From DATFAS01 sp035254305 (lineage in GTDB: Bacteria > Bacillota > Bacilli > Aneurinibacillales > RAOX-1), in assembly GCA_035254305.1 (NCBI GenBank), contig DATFAS010000067.1, positions 1 to 29,052 of the forward strand: a stretch of DNA of 29,052 nt, read 5' to 3'. This document shows, piece after piece, positions 23,048 to 29,052 of this stretch (its first letter is position 1; each line of letters starts with the position of its first letter). The notes beneath the pieces were generated by a model that saw only the letters and a list, made by a program, of their open reading frames with translations, was not told the origin of the DNA and searched no databases. Both the position numbers and the translations under genes were made by a program.

Positions 23048-23938
23048 TTGGATATTCGGCATTTGGAGTACTTTTCAGAGGTAGCCAAGCACCTAAGCTT
23101 TACTAAGGCTGCCAGTACTTTACACGTTTCACAACCCTCCATTAGTAAGGCGATTAAGAATCTAGAGGAAGAACTTGGTGTTCCCTTGTTCTATCGCTCG
23201 TCGAAGCAGCTTGAGCTAACCGATGCGGGGAAGGCGGTCTTAATTAACGCGAAGAATGTATTAGAGGCTTTCTCTAACCTAACATCTGAATTAAGCGATA
23301 TTATGGAATTGAAAAAAGGTGAGGTTCGCATAGGGATTCCCCCTATTGTGGGTGCGTCATTTTTCTCGAAATTAATTAGCCAATTTAAAGAGGTCTACCC
23401 ATCTGTTGAGATTATCCTAACAGAGGTTGGAACAAAAATCATAAAACAGGGGGTGGAAGAGGGCTCCTTAGATATTGGACTAATCTGTAATCTTCCATTA
23501 ATGGATAGCTTTGAAGTCGTCAAATTGCTTAAAGACCCCTTAATGCTGATTGTTCACAGCGATCATCCGCTAGCCAATAAGAAGATCCTTCATATGTCAG
23601 AAATTGCGGGGGAGTCCTTTATTTTATATCGAAAGGATTTTTCCCTTCATGATCGAATTGTGGATGAGTGTGCGAAGCATGGGTTCTATCCAAATGTTGT
23701 TTGTGAGAGCTCGCAAAAGGATTTTATGATTGAATTAGTGGAAGCGAAGTTGGGAGTTGCCTTTCTCCCTAGTAAAATCTGTGGTGAGATCTATAATCCG
23801 CAAATAACATCCATTCCTCTAGTTGATTCACCAATCAATCTAGAGCTAGCGATGATTTGGAAGAAACATAAGTATCTTCCTTATACAGTGCGTGAGTTTA
23901 TCTCTATTTCGAAGACATTCTTGTCGAAATTAGTATAA
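23048..23938 (+). CDS. LysR family transcriptional regulator (YwbI/CidR-like)
   Basis: A 297-residue LysR regulator: winged helix-turn-helix at about 2-60 (FTKAASTLHVSQPSISKAI, then LEEELGVPLFYR) and a periplasmic-binding-protein-like effector domain (about 88-295). The N terminus MDIRHLEYF matches the usual family start, so I take the TTG at 23048; an in-frame TTG at 23039 would add three residues and has no ribosome-binding site of its own. It is divergent from glcB, the classic arrangement in which a LysR protein controls its neighbour, here probably with a glyoxylate-related effector (inference). The closest subgroup I recognise is CidR/YwbI, which responds to acetate-type signals. Confidence 0.9.
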   Translation: MDIRHLEYFSEVAKHLSFTKAASTLHVSQPSISKAIKNLEEELGVPLFYRSSKQLELTDAGKAVLINAKNVLEAFSNLTSELSDIMELKKGEVRIGIPPIVGASFFSKLISQFKEVYPSVEIILTEVGTKIIKQGVEEGSLDIGLICNLPLMDSFEVVKLLKDPLMLIVHSDHPLANKKILHMSEIAGESFILYRKDFSLHDRIVDECAKHGFYPNVVCESSQKDFMIELVEAKLGVAFLPSKICGEIYNPQITSIPLVDSPINLELAMIWKKHKYLPYTVREFISISKTFLSKLV

Positions 23939-24015
23939 TTGTCTTGGATGTAAAATGTTGTTCAACCTATCCCCATTATGTTATTGTAGAGATAGGAAAA
24001 ATTTTATAGCTTTTG

Positions 24016-24105
24016 CACGGGAGCTTGGGGACCAGGCTGAGAGGGTAATTAAACTATTGCCGACCGTTGAACCTGAACTGGATAATGCCAGCGGAGGAAT
24101 GGGTG
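24016..24105 (+). promoter_or_regulatory. TPP riboswitch (THI element)
   Basis: The conserved thiamine pyrophosphate aptamer parts are present in order: GGGG, CTGAGA (24037-24042), ACCTGAA (24071-24077), and CTGGATAATGCCAGCG (24078-24093) with GGAGGAATGGGTG closing the element. It lies about 150 bases before thiC and is expected to shut it off when TPP is plentiful. Confidence 0.96.
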
Positions 24106-24148
24106 ACTTGTTATGAAGTCATTTTAAGCGATTAGACGCTAATTCTTG

Positions 24149-24180
24149 TAGCCGCATGTATGTTCATGCGGCTATTTCTA
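24149..24180 (+). terminator. intrinsic terminator, expression platform of the TPP riboswitch
   Basis: A 10-bp perfect stem (TAGCCGCATG 24149-24158 with CATGCGGCTA 24165-24174) followed by TTTCT. Its position between aptamer and thiC suggests transcriptional control. Confidence 0.8.
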
Positions 24181-24257
24181 TGTGATATGCGTCTTTCTCT
24201 CTCCGCCTCCACTTAAGGTTCGAAATATAATATTTCGAAATCATAGGAGGTTTTATT

Positions 24258-26039
24258 GTGTCTAAATCTATTGAATCAATCGTTTCTGTTCCTACCATCC
24301 AATCTTTTCCGAATAGTAAGAAAGTATATGTAGAGGGATCAAGATCGGATATTAGGGTACCCATGCGTGAAATTAAATTAAGCGATACAACGGATGCATG
24401 GGGCACCAGGTCTAATGAACCGGTGCGTGTATATGATACTAGTGGAGTATACACAGATCCGTCTGTGACCATTGATATTGAAAAAGGCCTCCCGCAACTC
24501 CGTAGACAATGGATCATGGAACGTGGGGATGTGGAGGAGTATGAAGGTAGAGCTATCAAGCCAGAGGATAATGGGATCAAAGAGGAAGCTACACATGCTA
24601 TGCCTCATGTGTTTCCTGTAGGGAACAGCAAGCCATTACGCGCCAAGGCAGGGCAGAATGTTACCCAAATGCACTATGCACGAAAAGGGATCATCACACC
24701 TGAGATGGAATATATCGCTATCCGTGAAGGGCTGAAGCCTGAATTTGTACGGAAGGAAATTGCGGAAGGTCGTGCCATTATCCCGGCCAATATTAATCAC
24801 CCAGAAAGCGAACCAATGATTATTGGGCGGAATTTTCATGTGAAGATCAATGCGAACATTGGGAATTCTGCAGTGACTTCCTCCATCTCTGAAGAAGTGG
24901 AGAAGATGACCTGGGCCATTCGTTGGGGAGCAGATACCATTATGGATCTGTCAACAGGGAAAAATATTCACACCACTAGAGAGTGGATTATCCGTAATTC
25001 TCCTGTTCCAGTGGGGACCGTTCCGATTTATCAAGCACTAGAGAAGGTAAATGGAATTGCAGAGGATTTAACATGGGAGGTCTATCGCGATACGCTAATC
25101 GAACAGGCTGAGCAAGGGGTCGATTATTTCACCATCCATGCTGGGGTACTTCTTCGTTATGTGCCGCTAACGAGCAGCAGGATGACAGGGATTGTCTCCC
25201 GTGGGGGATCGATTCTTGCGGCATGGTGCCTTGCTCATCACGAGGAAAATTTCCTTTATACTCATTTTGAAGAAATTTGTGAAATTATGAAGACTTATGA
25301 TGTTGCCTTCTCCTTAGGAGATGGCTTACGTCCTGGTTCTATCTATGATGCGAATGATGAAGCACAGTTTGCAGAGCTTAGAACCTTGGGTGAGTTGACT
25401 CAGATTGCTTGGAAGCATGATGTACAGGTGATCATTGAAGGTCCTGGTCACGTTCCTATGCATAAAATCAAAGAAAATATGGATCTTGAGCTTGAGATCT
25501 GCCATGAAGCTCCATTCTATACATTAGGACCATTAACAACAGATATCGCACCAGGGTATGATCATATTACCTCTGCTATTGGTGCAGCCATGATTGGCTG
25601 GTTTGGGACAGCTATGCTATGTTATGTAACCCCTAAGGAACATTTAGGGCTTCCGAATAAAGAGGACGTGCGTAACGGAATTGTGACGTACAAAATTGCT
25701 GCACATGCTGCAGACCTTGCAAAAGGCCATCCTCATGCACAGGTTCGTGACAATGCCTTGTCGAAGGCTCGTTTTGAGTTCCGCTGGCATGATCAGTTTA
25801 ATTTGTCTCTCGACCCTGAACGTGCTTTGGAGTATCATGATGAGACACTTCCAGCTGAAGGTGCGAAGACCGCACACTTCTGTTCGATGTGTGGACCGAA
25901 GTTCTGCAGCATGAAAATTAGTCATGAAATTCGTGATTATGCTAATGAAAACGAGAGTGCAGAAACGAAAGATGCGGAAGTAGGAATGAAGGAGAAGGCC
26001 AAAGAGTTTAAAGAAAGTGGTAGCCAAATTTATCGTTAA
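24258..26039 (+). CDS. thiC: phosphomethylpyrimidine synthase ThiC
   Basis: A 593-residue radical-SAM enzyme converting aminoimidazole ribotide to hydroxymethylpyrimidine phosphate, the pyrimidine half of thiamine. It begins at GTG after AGGAGG. Typical stretches are PRVYDTSGPYTD-like VRVYDTSGVYTDPS, MHYARKGIITPEMEY, the substrate pocket GPGHVPMH, and the C-terminal CxxCxxxxC cluster motif (CSMCGPKFC) that carries the [4Fe-4S] centre. It is controlled by the TPP riboswitch and followed by a small gene after 22 bases. Full length and intact. Confidence 0.98.
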   Translation: MSKSIESIVSVPTIQSFPNSKKVYVEGSRSDIRVPMREIKLSDTTDAWGTRSNEPVRVYDTSGVYTDPSVTIDIEKGLPQLRRQWIMERGDVEEYEGRAIKPEDNGIKEEATHAMPHVFPVGNSKPLRAKAGQNVTQMHYARKGIITPEMEYIAIREGLKPEFVRKEIAEGRAIIPANINHPESEPMIIGRNFHVKINANIGNSAVTSSISEEVEKMTWAIRWGADTIMDLSTGKNIHTTREWIIRNSPVPVGTVPIYQALEKVNGIAEDLTWEVYRDTLIEQAEQGVDYFTIHAGVLLRYVPLTSSRMTGIVSRGGSILAAWCLAHHEENFLYTHFEEICEIMKTYDVAFSLGDGLRPGSIYDANDEAQFAELRTLGELTQIAWKHDVQVIIEGPGHVPMHKIKENMDLELEICHEAPFYTLGPLTTDIAPGYDHITSAIGAAMIGWFGTAMLCYVTPKEHLGLPNKEDVRNGIVTYKIAAHAADLAKGHPHAQVRDNALSKARFEFRWHDQFNLSLDPERALEYHDETLPAEGAKTAHFCSMCGPKFCSMKISHEIRDYANENESAETKDAEVGMKEKAKEFKESGSQIYR

Positions 26040-26061
26040 TGATTCGAGGGAGGATCCTAAC

Positions 26062-26232
26062 ATGAAGGAAGCCATCCGTATAGTAAAGGAAATCAAGGAA
26101 TTGGAATCACAGCTCGAACGCCTAAAGGCAGACCTTCATCAGCTTCAAGCCACATGCGAACATGTATATGAAAACAATGTACTCGTAAGCACCTGCGTGA
26201 AATGTAGAAAAACAGAAAGCAATTATTATTGA
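26062..26232 (+). CDS. small coiled-coil protein with a C-x-H ... C-x-x-C metal-site motif
   Basis: A 56-residue protein starting at ATG after GGGAGG. Its first half is a charged amphipathic helix (EAIRIVKEIKELESQLERLK); its second half has C-x-H and C-x-x-C (CEH ... CVKC), suited to one zinc ion. It is 22 bases from thiC with no terminator between and shares its downstream terminator, so it lies under the TPP riboswitch. I do not recognise a family. It could be a small regulatory or Fe-S chaperone protein; nothing shows which. Confidence 0.75.
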   Translation: MKEAIRIVKEIKELESQLERLKADLHQLQATCEHVYENNVLVSTCVKCRKTESNYY

Positions 26233-26251
26233 TAGGTTTTGAGATAGGTTG

Positions 26252-26287
26252 AAGGTGGAATCAAATTATGATTCTGCCTTTTTTTTC
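26252..26287 (+). terminator. intrinsic terminator of the thiC unit
   Basis: A 12-bp stem with two G-U pairs (26252-26263 with 26269-26280) and a run of nine Ts. Confidence 0.92.
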
Positions 26288-26304
26288 TGTGAATGAATGG
26301 GTCC

Positions 26305-27159
26305 TTAACCTCGTTCGTTTTGTAAATATCCCAGCATTCTCTCAAATATAGGTGTGCGAATGGATTCAACTTCGTTTAATAGCTGGTGTTTGGCAGAAGG
26401 GATGATATCTACCTGCGCTAATGGGAGCTTGGTTTGAAGAAACGGAATATTATAGCGCCAATCTACGGTTCTATCCTGATTTCCTTGGAGGATCAGCACA
26501 GGAATATCCATTGGTTGGATCTGTGAAATGGTGGTATTCCACTTTTGCAGAGCATGGATCCAATCTAATGGTACATATTTACCCCGAAAAGGGTCTTGCT
26601 TTGCCCGGTTTCGATATTCTGGATCAGAAGAGGAAGAAAGAGATAGTCGAAGAATTCGCTTTGCAAACATTCCTATAAACGGTGTGAAAAACTGAGTTGC
26701 TCCCCATCCAGCGGATCGCACTAAGGGAGCGACCCATATGTGATGGTGAAAGGGATTGGGATACAGACATAAGTAACTTAGAGAAATAGCAGCACCTGTG
26801 CTATGAGCAACTAATGAAATATCTGAAGAGAATTGCTTCGCCCACTGAACGATCTGGTGGAGACTACAGACGTATTCTGCAAAATCTTCAATCGAATGGC
26901 GTGGTCCGGAAGAAAAGCCATGACCAGGAAGATCAAAGGCGAGAACTCGATATCCATGTTGAGTGAAATAAGTAATGGCATGGCGTTGGAGTCCTACATG
27001 ATCGAAATACCCATGAACAAATAATAGAGTGCCAATCGGAGAGGGAGGGGTAAAGCTCTGGGTCATAATGGTTCGATTGGGGTCTAGCCATTCTATTTGA
27101 TGTATTACATTTTCTGGATTAAATGAAAACCAATCAAGATATTTTTCAATAGTAAACAA
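26305..27159 (-). CDS. alpha/beta hydrolase (monoacylglycerol lipase-like)
   Basis: A 284-residue serine hydrolase of the Hydrolase_4 type. Oxyanion region FVHGYFDHVGLQ, conserved LPGHGFSSGPR, nucleophile elbow A-H-S-T-G, catalytic Asp in GNQDRTVD and catalytic His in SAKHQLLNE; all triad residues are present. No signal peptide, so probably cytoplasmic, cleaving small acyl esters or monoglycerides. The start is TTG with AGAGGAG at nine bases; the next in-frame ATG lies too far inside. Upstream is the divergent-facing end of a chemoreceptor gene on the same strand, 65 bases away. Substrate unknown. Confidence 0.9.
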   Translation of the reverse strand: MFTIEKYLDWFSFNPENVIHQIEWLDPNRTIMTQSFTPPSPIGTLLFVHGYFDHVGLQRHAITYFTQHGYRVLAFDLPGHGFSSGPRHSIEDFAEYVCSLHQIVQWAKQFSSDISLVAHSTGAAISLSYLCLYPNPFHHHIWVAPLVRSAGWGATQFFTPFIGMFAKRILRLSLSSSSDPEYRNRAKQDPFRGKYVPLDWIHALQKWNTTISQIQPMDIPVLILQGNQDRTVDWRYNIPFLQTKLPLAQVDIIPSAKHQLLNEVESIRTPIFERMLGYLQNERG

Positions 27160-27224
27160 CCCAACCCACTCCTCTCATGATTTAAATATAGTATAAAAGT
27201 AGGAAGTCGTTCAAACATGAGTGT

Positions 27225-28925
27225 CTACACTTTAAATTTGCTAATCAACTCAAGAAGCTCCAGGGCTAATGAACTTAAGCCTTCCGAAGAGGATGTTATT
27301 TCCGCCATGGATGTGTTCTGTTCCTGTGTAGAAACAGCAATATGTTGAGTACGGCCAGAAGTTTGAATCGCTTCTTGACCCACTTTCTCAATCATGACCA
27401 CCATATTTTCTGAGCTAGAGCTTACTTCTTCCACAACAGCGGCTACTTCTTGAGATTGCATAGTGATTTCTTCGATCATTTTAACAATCTGACTAAAAGC
27501 GTCTCCGGTTAGATGCACCATTCGTATACCTTCTTTAACCACTTCGGTTCCATGATTCATAGATTCTACAGCCTTATTTGATCCGATCTGTACATCACCA
27601 ATCAGTTCACGGATTTCACTTGCAGCCTTTCGTGATTGTTCGGCTAGTAATCGAACCTCATCGGCTACAACAGCAAACCCACGTCCATGGTCACCTGCCC
27701 GTGCGGCTTCTATGGCTGCATTCAGGGAAAGTAAATTCGTTTGATTGGCTATTTCAGTTATTAGGGAAACAATTTGACCGATTTCATTGGATTTTTGACC
27801 TAGGTCGTGGATCAATGTTGCTGTTTCACCTACGGCATTTTGAACGAGACTCATTTGTTCGATCGTTTGATGAACCACTTGATTTCCCGTCGTGGCTTGT
27901 TGTTCCATGGATCTGGATAAATCAGAGACAGATAGGATGGAGGAGGTGACTTGGTTCATCCCCTGAGTGATTTCTTGGGTCGCATGATTGACATGGGTTG
28001 AGCTTGCAACCTGCATCTCAGTGCCGTGTGCGATCTCTTGCATAGCTGCAGTGATTTGTTCTGTTGCCTTACTATTCTGTTCTACACTTGCAGTCAGTTC
28101 TTCTGAGGTAGCTGCTACCTGCTCTGAGGAGGATTGAACCTGTTGAATTAATCCTCGAATGTTATCTTTCATTCGAATAAAAGCTTGGGTAAGCAATCCG
28201 ATTTCGTCCTCAACAGGATCGTGTAGAGTAATCAAGAAATTTCCATTTCCTGCTTGGTCGAAAGCTTCTACCATCTTATAGAGCCTTTTCTTTAGCTTTC
28301 TTGTGAAAAGGAGGGTACAGAATAAGGCAAGGATGATGAATAAAGAAATAATAATGATGAATGACTTGAGTAAACTGATGATCGTCTGATCGATATCTTC
28401 TAGTGGAGTTGCCACTAACCACATCCCAATCACTTCTCCTTGGGCATTCTTGAGGGGGATATATGTCGTAAGGTGATTAATTCCTACAATATCGGCTTCA
28501 CCCAGATAGGTTTGTCCATTCTTCAATACTATGGTTGCTACTTTTGGATCTGCTTTCGTTCCGATTACACGAGTACCATGATCCATGAGATTTGTGGCAA
28601 TGCGGGTGTCTCCACGGAAGATTGTGACGGTATTTCCGGTTAGTTTTCCGATTTCATCTACAAGAGAACTATCACCCTCAATCTTTGTTTTCCCTTTATA
28701 AAGAGTTTCTTCTTGAATATTCCAATCCCCGGGGTATTTCTGATTTAAATACATATATCCTAGCATAGATTCAGAATTAAGCTGTTTTGTATGGAATTCT
28801 AGCATTCCCTTTTTGATTTCATAATTAGCAACAATGCAAATTCCCACCGATAAGAGCAAGAGGATACTGATTAATAACATGTTTATTTTTGTACCGATCA
28901 TGAGCCGTGTTAATCCTTTGAACAC
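27225..28925 (-). CDS. methyl-accepting chemotaxis protein, short Cache sensor
   Basis: A 566-residue chemoreceptor: TM1 (about 13-33), an extracellular domain of about 150 residues of the single-Cache type (GNTVTIFRGDTRIATNL, then TYIPLKNAQGEVIGMWLVATPLE), TM2 (about 186-208), HAMP, and a signalling hairpin (ANQTNLLSLNAAIEAARAGD, GRGFAVVADEVRLLAEQS). It starts at GTG after GGAGG. It is shorter and only distantly related to the receptor at 6695-8818 outside the signalling tip. The ligand is unknown; short-Cache receptors commonly sense small carboxylates. Confidence 0.94.
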   Translation of the reverse strand: MFKGLTRLMIGTKINMLLISILLLLSVGICIVANYEIKKGMLEFHTKQLNSESMLGYMYLNQKYPGDWNIQEETLYKGKTKIEGDSSLVDEIGKLTGNTVTIFRGDTRIATNLMDHGTRVIGTKADPKVATIVLKNGQTYLGEADIVGINHLTTYIPLKNAQGEVIGMWLVATPLEDIDQTIISLLKSFIIIISLFIILALFCTLLFTRKLKKRLYKMVEAFDQAGNGNFLITLHDPVEDEIGLLTQAFIRMKDNIRGLIQQVQSSSEQVAATSEELTASVEQNSKATEQITAAMQEIAHGTEMQVASSTHVNHATQEITQGMNQVTSSILSVSDLSRSMEQQATTGNQVVHQTIEQMSLVQNAVGETATLIHDLGQKSNEIGQIVSLITEIANQTNLLSLNAAIEAARAGDHGRGFAVVADEVRLLAEQSRKAASEIRELIGDVQIGSNKAVESMNHGTEVVKEGIRMVHLTGDAFSQIVKMIEEITMQSQEVAAVVEEVSSSSENMVVMIEKVGQEAIQTSGRTQHIAVSTQEQNTSMAEITSSSEGLSSLALELLELISKFKV

Positions 28926-28960
28926 TGTTTTTCCTCCTCTGTCTAACTAAGAAGTCGTAT

Positions 28961-28978
28961 TTCAATCGAACGATTGAA
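28961..28978. repeat. inverted repeat in the leader of the second chemoreceptor gene
   Basis: TTCAATCG-AA-CGATTGAA, two perfect 8-base arms, about 36 bases upstream of the GTG start. A dyad of this kind could be an operator or an RNA hairpin in the leader. Confidence 0.55.
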
Positions 28979-29012
28979 TAAATCGAGAATATTTTAAAAA
29001 ATATATAAACTA

Positions 29013-29018
29013 ATTATA
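29013..29018 (-). promoter_or_regulatory. possible -10 element of the second chemoreceptor gene
   Basis: TATAAT on the minus strand about 90 bases before the GTG, without a good -35 (TTAGTA at near-correct spacing). No SigD-type promoter was found. Confidence 0.3.
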
Positions 29019-29052
29019 TAGTAACAACAGAGGCTACTAACGTAAATCATTT

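Noticed and set aside
24378..24608. Minus-strand ORFs overlapping the 5' part of thiC
   Set aside because: They are antisense to a strongly conserved enzyme and lack start signals.
26421..26678. Plus-strand ORF inside the minus-strand alpha/beta hydrolase gene
   Set aside because: It is a shadow frame of a gene with a complete catalytic triad and has no ribosome-binding site.
27578..27949. 123-codon plus-strand ORF inside the second chemoreceptor gene
   Set aside because: His- and Leu-rich shadow of the conserved signalling domain on the other strand; no family resemblance.

Overview
The window looks like chromosomal DNA of an endospore-type, low-to-moderate-GC Bacillales member, probably near the Paenibacillaceae (Brevibacillus, Aneurinibacillus or Ammoniphilus-like). 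The grounds are strong GGAGG ribosome-binding sites, frequent GTG and TTG starts, intrinsic terminators after most units, SigL (sigma-54) promoters with an AcoR-type activator, a TPP riboswitch before thiC, and many chemotaxis receptors. The genus assignment is inference. I see no phage, IS, CRISPR, tRNA or rRNA.

Layout. 1-1523: 3' end of a sensor histidine kinase and a DRE-TIM aldolase-like enzyme. 1565-2757: an EamA permease (minus), then a gene-free stretch with a consensus sigma-54 promoter on the plus strand and a strong terminator about 80 nt further on, which I read as an unannotated sigma-54-dependent small RNA. 2759-6505: an AcoR-like sigma-54 activator divergent from an aldehyde dehydrogenase that has its own sigma-54 promoter. 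6695-9480: a chemotaxis receptor followed by a PilZ protein. 9498-15956: a Fur-controlled iron-uptake operon (FTR1 permease, P19/Tpd-like lipoprotein, DUF2318 membrane protein, two FtsX-type permeases, one ATPase), with the gene order of the Campylobacter P19 / E. coli FetMP type of system. 15995-18437: an intracellular-looking lipase/esterase and two overlapping paralogues of unknown function. 18622-20670: a formate dehydrogenase read through an in-frame TGA (selenocysteine) with a recognisable SECIS hairpin. 20738-23938: malate synthase G divergent from a LysR regulator. 24016-26287: TPP riboswitch, thiC and a small Cys/His protein. 26305-28925: an alpha/beta hydrolase and a second chemotaxis receptor, both minus.

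How genes work together. The activator at 2759-4624 very likely switches on the aldehyde dehydrogenase; the near-identical sigma-54 promoter of the putative small RNA suggests it may belong to the same or a parallel SigL response. The Fur boxes tie the six-gene iron operon to iron starvation. Formate dehydrogenase, malate synthase G and the aldehyde dehydrogenase together would suit growth on C1/C2 compounds (formate, glyoxylate or oxalate-type substrates), but no substrate-specific gene in the window proves this.

Most noteworthy: the putative sigma-54-dependent small RNA (2612-2722), the selenocysteine formate dehydrogenase that automated callers would split, and the overlapping paralogue pair of unknown function downstream of the lipase.
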